Under the pieces are notes generated by a model. The model ran no database searches. It had not been told where the DNA came from and saw nothing but the letters and a program-made list of their open reading frames with translations. 64,000 nucleotides of DNA from Kitasatospora cinereorecta (GTDB lineage: Bacteria; Actinomycetota; Actinomycetes; Streptomycetales; Streptomycetaceae): positions 490,372 through 554,371 of the forward strand of contig NZ_JAMZDX010000007.1 in NCBI RefSeq assembly GCF_024172095.1, read 5' to 3'. Shown one piece after another: positions 52,743-60,050 of the stretch; position 1 is the first letter of the stretch, and each line of letters begins with the position of its first letter. Both the position numbers and the translations under genes were made by a program.

Positions 52743-53684
52743 TCAGCGGCCGGCGACGGGCGCCTCGAGGTGGGTGTCGAGGGCGGCGCGGAGCCAGTCG
52801 TGGGCGGCGCCGAGGGTGGGGTGGGGGACGAGTTCGCCGGCGAGGCGCCAGTAGCGGTCCATCACCGGGTGCGCTGAGTCGGCGAGTTGGCGGCGCAGCC
52901 GGCGCCGGAAGGCGGGGGAGTCGGTGGTGCCGTGGGCGCCGGCGTGGGCGGCGACGAAGCAGTCCAGGGCCTCGCCCGGCTGGGGGCTCCGTCCGGCGCC
53001 GACAGCGGGTGCGGTCAGCTCGTACGCCTCGGCCAGGCCGTCGTAGAGCACGGCGGGGCGGAACCCGGGCGCCTGCTCCGCCGCGCTGGGCGGGCGGCCG
53101 CCGTCGCTGCCGCCGGGGCAGGGGGCGGTGACGGTGGCGTGCAGGCGGGCGAAGGCCAGCACCTGGGCCGGTGCGGGATCGGTGGGCAGGTCGGGAACGG
53201 CCGCGTCGACGATCCGGGCCACCTGGCAGGCGGGCAGCCGGACGGGCAGGATCCGCCGCCAGTAGCGGGCGAGGACGGTGGTGTCCGGGGGGACGGAGAC
53301 CGCGCCGATCAGGCGGAGCCGGTCGGCGCGCTCCTCGGGCGGGCAGTCGTGCAGCAGCCGAAGCGCGGCCTCGCGCCAGCGCAGGGCGGCGAGTTGGGTC
53401 CCGAGCTCGCGCAGCTGCCGTGCGATGGCGTCCTCCAGGGCGTCCCCGAGGGCGTCCTCGCGATCGAGCAGCGGGTCGATCGCGGGCACCGGCAGGTCGA
53501 GGGTGCGCAGGGAGCGGATGAGCCGCAGCCGCTCCAGCGCTTCGGGCCCGTACCTGCGGTGGCCCCCGGCGCTGCGGGTGGTCTCCGGGAGCAGCCCGCG
53601 GTCGGAGTAGAACCGGACCGTCTTCACCGTCACGCCGGCCTGCGCGGCGAGTTCTCCGATGCTCCAGGTGCCGTCCGGGCCCAC
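52743..53684 (-). CDS. MerR-family regulator with helical effector domain
   Basis: 313 residues from GTG 53684 (AGGAGG upstream). MerR HTH at about 6-75 (WSIGELAAQAGVTVKTVRFYSDRGLLPE, GGHRRYGPEALERLRL), a coiled-coil helix, and a C-terminal helical effector-binding domain of about 200 residues with unknown ligand. Divergent from the tandem hydrolase gene, whose promoter has the 19-base spacer that MerR activators require. The ribosome site of this gene lies inside that promoter. Confidence 0.88.
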   Translation of the reverse strand: MGPDGTWSIGELAAQAGVTVKTVRFYSDRGLLPETTRSAGGHRRYGPEALERLRLIRSLRTLDLPVPAIDPLLDREDALGDALEDAIARQLRELGTQLAALRWREAALRLLHDCPPEERADRLRLIGAVSVPPDTTVLARYWRRILPVRLPACQVARIVDAAVPDLPTDPAPAQVLAFARLHATVTAPCPGGSDGGRPPSAAEQAPGFRPAVLYDGLAEAYELTAPAVGAGRSPQPGEALDCFVAAHAGAHGTTDSPAFRRRLRRQLADSAHPVMDRYWRLAGELVPHPTLGAAHDWLRAALDTHLEAPVAGR

Positions 53685-53687
53685 GAC

Positions 53688-53718
53688 TTGAACCTCCTGC
53701 AGGGGGAGTTCCTAGCGT
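53688..53718 (+). promoter_or_regulatory. MerR-type promoter with 19-bp spacer
   Basis: TTGAAC (53688-53693), 19-base spacer, TAGCGT (53713-53718). GAAC and GTTC at the two ends of the spacer (starting 53690 and ending 53711) form the outer arms of a dyad. MerR activators twist promoters with 19-20 bp spacers into register. Transcription would start near 53726. Confidence 0.7.
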
Positions 53719-53788
53719 ACGCGGCATGAGCAGGCGCGGACGGCCTTCGGGGTCGGACCGCGGAGCGACGGCGCGCGAGGAGGCGGGC

Positions 53789-55288
53789 ATGACGACATTC
53801 GTGCTGGTACCGGGGTGGTTCACCGGCGGCGGGATCTGGCAGGAGGTGGCGGGTCGGCTGCGGGCGGCCGGGGCGCAGGTGCACCCGGTGACCCTCACCG
53901 GCCTCGGCGGCCCCGACCCCGAGGGCGGCCCCGGGCCGGACCTGGAGACGCACATCGCGGACGTGGTCCGCCTGCTCGACGAGCCGGCGGCGCCCGAGGT
54001 GGTGATCGTCGGTCACGGCTACGGCATCCACCCGGTGCTCGGGGCGGCCGACCGCCGTCCGGAGCGGGTCGCCCGCGTCGTCTACCTGGACGCCCCGTTG
54101 GCCGGAGACGGCGACGAGGCGGCCCGAACCGTGCCGGACCGCCGCGCGCTGGACCTGCTCGGGCGGGGCGTGGCAGCGATCCCCGTGCCCGCGGTCGGGG
54201 AGTGGGAGCGCTGGGGCAGTACGGCGGGGCTCGACGGGCCCGCGCTGGCCCGGCTGACCGCCCTCGCCGTCCCGCACCCGGCGGCCACCCTCACCCAGCC
54301 GCTCCGGCTGACGGGGGAGGCCGCGGCGCTGCCCACCACCGGAGTGCTGTGCACCGCCGGCGGGGCCACCATCGCGATGGTCGAGAACCTGGTCGCGGGC
54401 GGCCCGCCGCAGTTCCGGGCCCTCGCCGACCCGAAGGTCACCTTCTTCGAACTCCCCGCCGGGCACTGGCCGATGCTCTCGCACGCCGAGGAGCTGGCCG
54501 AGGTCCTGCTCGCCGCCGCGGCGGGCCAAGGGCACCGGATCGGCGTGCCCGGCGAGCCGCCCGCGTACCTGCGGCCGTTCGTGCTGGACGTGCCGGACGC
54601 GCCCCGCGAGCGGGTCGGGCGATTCGACCTCCACCTCCCCGACGGCGTCGCCGACGGGAGCGGCCCGCGCCCGGCGGTGGTGTTCGTCCACGGTGGGCCG
54701 CTCCCCGCCGGGATGCGGCCCACCCCGCGCGATTGGACCACCTTCCGCGGCTACGGCCGCCTCGCCGCCGCCCACGGGGCGATCGGCGTGACGCTCGACC
54801 ACCGGCTGCACGGCTTCGGCGACTTCGGGCGCGCCGCGGACGACCTCGCGGACACCGTCGACCGACTGCGGGCCGACCCGCGGATCGACCCCGACCGGAT
54901 CGCCCTGTGGCACTTCTCCGGCGCCGGACTGCTGCTCGCCCCGCTGCTCGCCGCACCGCCGCCCTGGCTGCGCTGCGTCGCGGCGAGCTACCCCGTCCTG
55001 GCGCCGCTGCCCGGCTGGGCCCCGGTCGATCCGCGCTTCCGTCCCGTCGGGGCGGTGTCCGGCGCGGGCCGACTGCCGGTCGTGCTCACCCGGGTCGGCA
55101 GGGAGAACCCGGCGTTCGCCGCCACGGTCGCGGAGTTCCTGGCCGCGGCCCAGGCGTACGACGCGCAGATCGAGGTGATCGACGTACCGGACGGCCGGCA
55201 CGCCTTCGACACCCTCGACCCCGGCCCGCAGTCGCGGGAGGCGGTGGAGCGCGCCATGCGGAGCGTCCTCACCCACCTGCGCGCCTGA
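53789..55288 (+). CDS. Tandem alpha/beta-hydrolase, first domain lacking its nucleophile
   Basis: 499 residues from ATG 53789, preceded by GAGGAGG. An in-frame ATG at 53726, at the predicted transcription start, would add 21 residues. Domain 1 (about 1-250) begins MTTFVLVPGWFTGGGIW and has GHGYG at 75-79 where GxSxG is expected, so the catalytic Ser is replaced by G77. Its His (PAGHWPMLSHAEE) is kept. Domain 2 (about 270-499) has FVHGGPLPAG oxyanion motif, S377 (WHFSGAG) and H471 (DGRHAFD) and looks active (dienelactone hydrolase-like). Divergent from the MerR regulator that probably activates it. Confidence 0.85.
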   Translation: MTTFVLVPGWFTGGGIWQEVAGRLRAAGAQVHPVTLTGLGGPDPEGGPGPDLETHIADVVRLLDEPAAPEVVIVGHGYGIHPVLGAADRRPERVARVVYLDAPLAGDGDEAARTVPDRRALDLLGRGVAAIPVPAVGEWERWGSTAGLDGPALARLTALAVPHPAATLTQPLRLTGEAAALPTTGVLCTAGGATIAMVENLVAGGPPQFRALADPKVTFFELPAGHWPMLSHAEELAEVLLAAAAGQGHRIGVPGEPPAYLRPFVLDVPDAPRERVGRFDLHLPDGVADGSGPRPAVVFVHGGPLPAGMRPTPRDWTTFRGYGRLAAAHGAIGVTLDHRLHGFGDFGRAADDLADTVDRLRADPRIDPDRIALWHFSGAGLLLAPLLAAPPPWLRCVAASYPVLAPLPGWAPVDPRFRPVGAVSGAGRLPVVLTRVGRENPAFAATVAEFLAAAQAYDAQIEVIDVPDGRHAFDTLDPGPQSREAVERAMRSVLTHLRA

Positions 55289-55435
55289 GCGGGCCGGGCC
55301 GACCGCCCGTCAGGGCCGCTGCCTGCCCTCCGAACGAGTGGACTCACCGGCCCGGGCGGGGCAGCGGAGCGGCCCGGGCGGGGTACCGATGGTGATCTGG
55401 CGGTCCTGGCCCGTGACCGGAAGAGGCACCCCGAC

Positions 55436-56635
55436 GTGCGACGTACCCCCTACCGACGGCTGTTCGCCGCCGCGCTGCTCGCGGCGTCCGTACTGGCCCC
55501 GATGACGGTGACCCCGGCCTCGGCGACGGCCGTCCGGGCCGCCGGCCTCGCCCGGCCCGCGCCGGACGACGACTGCCCGCTCGGCCCCGAGCTGACCGCC
55601 CGGCTGGACCGGGCGATCGAGGACGTCCGGCAGCAGGCCGGTATCCCCGGCGTCGTGGTCGGACTGTGGCTGCCGGGCCGGGGGAACTATGTCCGGGCGA
55701 CCGGGGTGGCCGACACCGCCACCGGCCGGCCGATGCGCACCGACGACCGCTTCCGGATCGGCAGCGAGACCAAGACGTTCACCGTCACCGCGCTGCTGCA
55801 GCTCGTCGACGAGCACCGGGTCGGCCTCGACGACCCGATCTCCGCCTACGTCGACGGCGTCCCGAACGGCGAGCGGATCACGCTGCGCCAGCTCGCCGAG
55901 ATGCGCAGCGGGCTGTTCCCGTACACCTTCGACGAGGACTTCCAGCACGACCTGCTGAGCGACCCCACCCGGTCCTTCACCCCGCAGGAGGTGCTGGCGT
56001 ACGGCTCCCGGCACGACAACACCTTCGACCCGGGCACGCAGTTCCAGTACTCCAACTCCAACCTGGTCCTGCTCGGCCTGGTGGTCGAGAAGGTCACCGG
56101 GCGGCCGCTCGCCGAGGTCATCCGGCACCGGGTGCTCCGCCCGTCCCGCCTCGGGCACACCCTGTTCCCGCAGGGCGCGGAGTTCCCCGAGCCGCACCCG
56201 CACGGCTACACCGACCAGACGCTGACCGGCGCGACCGCGGACGCCACCGACTGGAACCCCAGCTGGGCGTGGGCGGCCGGGGCGATGATCTCCGACCTGC
56301 GGGACCTGCGCCGCTGGGCGGAGATCGTCGCCACCGGACGCCTGCTCAGCCCCGAGACCCAGGCGCAGCGCCTCACCATGCTCCCGACCGGCTTCCCCGG
56401 GACCGGCTACGGCCTCGGAATCTTCGACGCCAACGGCTGGATCGGGCACAACGGCTCCATCCCCGGCTACGAGACGGTGACCGTGTACCTGCCGTCGCAG
56501 CGGGCGACCCTGGTCATCGAGATCAACACCGACTCCAGCAGCCAGGGCCAGGAGCCGTCGACCCTCCTCGCCCGCGCGATCACCGCGATCGTCACCCCGG
56601 ACCACGTCTACGACGGCACGGTCCCGCCGCGGTAA
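55436..56635 (+). CDS. Secreted serine hydrolase (class C beta-lactamase/DD-peptidase fold)
   Basis: 399 residues from GTG 55436 (GGAAGAGG upstream). Signal peptide about 1-31. Active-site motifs in order: SxxK as SETK (S110, K113), YxN as YSN (Y205, N207) and HNG (H338) replacing KTG. This combination is typical of D-alanyl-D-alanine carboxypeptidases and esterases of the beta-lactamase/transpeptidase-like family, such as Streptomyces R61-type enzymes. Likely trims peptidoglycan or cleaves D-amino-acid or ester substrates outside the cell. Confidence 0.9.
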   Translation: MRRTPYRRLFAAALLAASVLAPMTVTPASATAVRAAGLARPAPDDDCPLGPELTARLDRAIEDVRQQAGIPGVVVGLWLPGRGNYVRATGVADTATGRPMRTDDRFRIGSETKTFTVTALLQLVDEHRVGLDDPISAYVDGVPNGERITLRQLAEMRSGLFPYTFDEDFQHDLLSDPTRSFTPQEVLAYGSRHDNTFDPGTQFQYSNSNLVLLGLVVEKVTGRPLAEVIRHRVLRPSRLGHTLFPQGAEFPEPHPHGYTDQTLTGATADATDWNPSWAWAAGAMISDLRDLRRWAEIVATGRLLSPETQAQRLTMLPTGFPGTGYGLGIFDANGWIGHNGSIPGYETVTVYLPSQRATLVIEINTDSSSQGQEPSTLLARAITAIVTPDHVYDGTVPPR

Positions 56636-56738
56636 CCGGGCTGCGCCGGCCCGCCGGGCGGCGCAGCCCGGCAGGACGGCGGACACCGGATGTGGAAGCG
56701 TGGGGCGCAGGAGCGCACCGGTTGTGAGAGGAGTGGCC

Positions 56739-56816
56739 ATGTCGTCGAAGCGGCGTCGGAAGAAGAAGGCACGGGCGCGGCGCGGGGCGAACCACGGTCG
56801 TCGTCCCCAGTGCTGA
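56739..56816 (+). CDS. bL37-like ribosomal micro-protein
   Basis: 25 residues from ATG 56739, with GAGAGGAG just upstream. 13 of the 25 residues are Lys or Arg. It has an SSKRRRKKK start and an ANHGRRP motif near the end, followed by QC. The actinobacterial 50S protein bL37, seen in mycobacterial ribosome structures, is about 24 residues with a KRGRK...ANHGKRP pattern, which this matches. Differences (RRR for RGR, final Cys) suggest a paralogue rather than the standard copy. A strong terminator follows directly. Confidence 0.75.
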   Translation: MSSKRRRKKKARARRGANHGRRPQC

Positions 56817-56828
56817 GCAGAGCGTGAA

Positions 56829-56866
56829 CGATCGCCGGCGGCTCCCTCGGGAGCCGCCGGCGATCG
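56829..56866. terminator. Very strong bidirectional terminator
   Basis: Perfect 18-base arms (56829-56846 and 56849-56866; the outer ends read CGATCG) with a two-base centre. It starts 13 bases after the bL37-like stop and faces the convergent SWIM gene. Confidence 0.9.
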
Positions 56867-56895
56867 CGTTGTGCCGGCCCGCGCGGGTCGGGCCG

Positions 56896-58923
56896 TCAGC
56901 CGGGGCGGACGGCCTCGCGGTGCGCCTCGGTCGCGACGGCGACCCGGACGGCGGCGTCCGCCCAGCCGCGGACCGCGGCCTCGGGGTCACCGCCGCGCAG
57001 CGCGTGGGCGAGGGCCCGCAGCAGTTCGGCGGTGGTGGCCAGGCCGTCGCGGCCCAGCCGGTCGGCGGTGCGCTCCAGGCGGGTGAGGGCGGGGCCGTCC
57101 GGGTGGCGCAGTCCGCGGTGGGCGATGTCGGCCAGGGCGGCGAGCGCCTCGGCGAGGCAGGCGGCGACCGGGTCGGTCGACGGCGCCGCGGCGGGGGCGA
57201 GGGCGCCGGAGCCGCCGCCCGGCGCGAGGTCGGGGACGATCACGGTGCCACCCGCGAGCAGTGCGACGGGTTCCAGCACGGTCCGGCCGGCGCGGCGCTC
57301 GACGGTGGCGCCGACGTGGGTGACGGTGTCCGAGGCCAGCGCCGCGGCGAGCGCGTCGAGGGCGCCGGGACAGGCCGGGTCGTAGGTGGCGGCGAGGGTG
57401 GCCGGGTTGCCGGCGGCATCCCGGACGGCGGCCTCCAGGCGCTGCTCGGCCGCGTCGTAGCGGACGTCCTCGACCGCGGACAGCGCCACCACGTGCACGG
57501 ACTCGGCGGCGATCCGCGGCCGGATGAGCCTCGGCGGGCGGCCCTCCAGGCTGCGCAGCCGGGCGTCCAGGTCGGTGAGCAGCAGCGGGGCGGGCAGGTC
57601 GGTCCAGGAGGTGCCGACCGGGGTGACGGTGGTGGCGGCGATCCGGCCCCGGCCGAGGCCGAGTTCGCGGGCGGCGCTGCGCACCGCGCTCTCGCTGACC
57701 ACGTTCCCGGCGGCGAGGGTGTCGAGGCGGTGGCCGGCGACCCGGCGGGCGCCCAGCGCGTGACCGGTCGGCGGACGGCCGTCGGCGGGCACGTCCCAGC
57801 TGCGGCGCAGCACCAGGACGGTCCCGGCGGCGGGGTGGGCGAGGTACACCTCGGCGGACCGGGTGCTCGCGGTGGAGCGCACCCGGCAGCCCAGCGCGGT
57901 GAGGCGGACCCGGCGCAGCGGCGTCTCGGCGGCCTCCCGGACACCCAGCACCTCGGACGGCGACGCCCCGGGGTGCGCGGCGGCGCGGTGGCGGGCGTGC
58001 AGCTCGGCCAGGAGCAGGGCCGCCTCCTCGGGCCGGTGGTCGGCGGCCCGGGCGGCGTACGCGTCGAGCTGGCCGATCAGGTCGGCGACCAGGCCGGCCG
58101 GCCAGTGCAGCGACCGGGCGGCGAGCTCGTCGCGGACCCGGTGGAAGGCGGCGGTGAGGACCGGCCCGGCGTGCACGGCGCCGTCGAGCAGCAGCTCGCG
58201 GGCGAGGCCGAGCGCGGTGTCCAGGGCGGCGCGCTGCGGGGCGTCCAGGACCGGCGGGATGTCCGGGTCGGGCTCGGCGCGGCCGCCGAGGGTGACGGTC
58301 GGCCTGCCGTCGGCGGCCCGGAAGGCCCAGACGGCGAGGGCGATCACTTCGCCGCGGCGGTCCTGCGCGGCGTCGGTGACCGCGAAGCCCAGCTCGCCGG
58401 GGACCGGGAACCGGACCGTGCAGGCGGCGAGTTCGGCGACCGGCTGCGGGTCGTCCGGGGTCGCGTGGTGCAGCCGGGCGGTGCAGCCGCGCTCCAGCGT
58501 CCGGCGGGCGGCGGCCACGGCGCGGGCGCCGACGGCGGCGGTCAGCGCCTCGTCGTCGAGCGCACCCGGGGACCAGAGGGGAGCTTCGGGCCCGGGGGAG
58601 GTGCCGGGGGCATCGGCGGCGGCGCGCTGGTGGGCGAGGACCAGGGCGATCCGGTGGCGGCAGACGCCCGGTGCGCCGCAGGTGCAGCTGCCGCCGTCCA
58701 GCCCGGTGCCCGGGGGCAGGGCGACGGCGCTGCCGTCGGCGCAGGTGCCGCGCAGCGTGCCGTCCGGGTCGAGCGCGGGCACCGGCCCGTCCCCGGCGTC
58801 GACCTCCCGGGCGGCGCGCTTGACCAGGCCGCGGTTGGCGAGGGCGGCCAGCGTCTCCGCGTCCAGGGCCAGCAGGTCGGCGCGCATCCCGGCACTCGTC
58901 GTGGCACTCGTCCCGGCGCTCAT
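56896..58923 (-). CDS. SWIM zinc-finger protein (YehQ-type)
   Basis: 675 residues. The SWIM motif C-x-C-x5-C-x-H is at C80, C82, C88 and H90 (SCTCGAPGVCRH). A long helical region of unknown fold follows. Its ATG overlaps the VWA stop by four bases (ATGA). It is the last gene of the MoxR-DUF5682-VWA-SWIM operon and corresponds in order to E. coli yehQ. SWIM domains bind DNA or proteins; the role here is unknown. Confidence 0.88.
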   Translation of the reverse strand: MSAGTSATTSAGMRADLLALDAETLAALANRGLVKRAAREVDAGDGPVPALDPDGTLRGTCADGSAVALPPGTGLDGGSCTCGAPGVCRHRIALVLAHQRAAADAPGTSPGPEAPLWSPGALDDEALTAAVGARAVAAARRTLERGCTARLHHATPDDPQPVAELAACTVRFPVPGELGFAVTDAAQDRRGEVIALAVWAFRAADGRPTVTLGGRAEPDPDIPPVLDAPQRAALDTALGLARELLLDGAVHAGPVLTAAFHRVRDELAARSLHWPAGLVADLIGQLDAYAARAADHRPEEAALLLAELHARHRAAAHPGASPSEVLGVREAAETPLRRVRLTALGCRVRSTASTRSAEVYLAHPAAGTVLVLRRSWDVPADGRPPTGHALGARRVAGHRLDTLAAGNVVSESAVRSAARELGLGRGRIAATTVTPVGTSWTDLPAPLLLTDLDARLRSLEGRPPRLIRPRIAAESVHVVALSAVEDVRYDAAEQRLEAAVRDAAGNPATLAATYDPACPGALDALAAALASDTVTHVGATVERRAGRTVLEPVALLAGGTVIVPDLAPGGGSGALAPAAAPSTDPVAACLAEALAALADIAHRGLRHPDGPALTRLERTADRLGRDGLATTAELLRALAHALRGGDPEAAVRGWADAAVRVAVATEAHREAVRPG

Positions 58924-60050
58924 CGGCCGAGCCGCTCGGCGACGAACCCGGCCAGCATGCCCGGCGTCATCGCCCCCATGTGCGCGCCGGCGTCGGCGAG
59001 CAGCCCGGCGAGTTCGCGGTCGTACGCCGGGGCCGCCTCCTCGTCCAGCGCGGCCAGGCCCAGCACGGTGGCGCCCTGCCCGGTCAGCGAGCGGACGGTG
59101 CGCAGCAGCCGGTACCGGTCGCCGCCCTCGTAGAAGTCGCTGATCACCGCGAGGATCGTGCGCCGCGGGTTCTCCACCAGGCCGGCCGCGTAGTCGACCG
59201 CGCGGGCGATGTCGGTGCCGCCGCCGAGCTGGACCCGCATCAGCAGCTCCACCGGATCGGTGACGTCGGAGGTGAGGTCCACCACCTGGGTGTCGAAGGC
59301 GACCAGATGGGTCTTCAGCCCCGGCAGGCTCCACAGGCAGGCCGCGGTCACCGCGGAGTGGATCACCGAACCCACCATCGAGCCGGACTGGTCGACCAGC
59401 AGGATCAGCTGCCACTGCTCCAGGTGCCGGCGGGTGCGGGAGTGGAAGTGCGGACGCTCGATCAGGATCCGCCGCTCGGCGGGGCGGTAGCGCCCGAGAT
59501 TGGCCCGGACGGTCCGGCGGAAGTCGAAGTCGCGGGCCAGCGGGCGCTGGCTCGGGCGGGAGGACCGGGCGCCGGTGAACGCCTGGCGCAGCTCCGGGGT
59601 GAGCCGCTCCATCAGCTGCCGCACCACGGCGGCCACGATCCGGCGGGCCTGGCCGAGCAGTTGCTCGTTCATCAGGTGCTTGGTGCGGAGCACCGCGCGC
59701 AGCAGTGCGGGGCTCGGCTCGACCCGCTCCAGCACGGTCGGGTCGGTGACGATCTCGTCGATGCCGTACTGCTCGACCGCGTCGCGCTCCAGCCGCTCGA
59801 TCGTCTCGCGGGGGAAGAGGCGGTGGATGTCGTCCAGCCAGTCGACCGCGGTCACCCGGGACGGCTCCAGTCCGGCGCTCCGCACACCGCGGCGGTCGAG
59901 GTCCTGGTCGCGGCCGTACAGCCACTCGAGGGCGGCGTCGCGGGCGGCGGCGTCGGCGCTCGGGCGGCCGGTCCACGGCTCGGCGGGGGAGCCGAGGACC
60001 AGGCGCCAGCGTTCCAACGCGGGGTCGGGGGTGGTCTCCGGCGGGGTCAC
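58920..60050 (-). CDS. VWA-domain protein (YehP-type)
   Basis: 376 residues from GTG 60050, whose GTGA overlaps the preceding stop. An N-terminal helical part (about 1-200, with LRTKHLMNEQLLGQARRIVAAVVRQL) precedes a von Willebrand A domain (about 212-360). MIDAS residues are in DQSGSM (from D220), with GGGTDI and SDFYEGG completing the metal site. Partners of MoxR AAA ATPases commonly carry VWA domains and are thought to link ATPase action to metal insertion or complex assembly. Confidence 0.9.
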   Translation of the reverse strand: MTPPETTPDPALERWRLVLGSPAEPWTGRPSADAAARDAALEWLYGRDQDLDRRGVRSAGLEPSRVTAVDWLDDIHRLFPRETIERLERDAVEQYGIDEIVTDPTVLERVEPSPALLRAVLRTKHLMNEQLLGQARRIVAAVVRQLMERLTPELRQAFTGARSSRPSQRPLARDFDFRRTVRANLGRYRPAERRILIERPHFHSRTRRHLEQWQLILLVDQSGSMVGSVIHSAVTAACLWSLPGLKTHLVAFDTQVVDLTSDVTDPVELLMRVQLGGGTDIARAVDYAAGLVENPRRTILAVISDFYEGGDRYRLLRTVRSLTGQGATVLGLAALDEEAAPAYDRELAGLLADAGAHMGAMTPGMLAGFVAERLGR

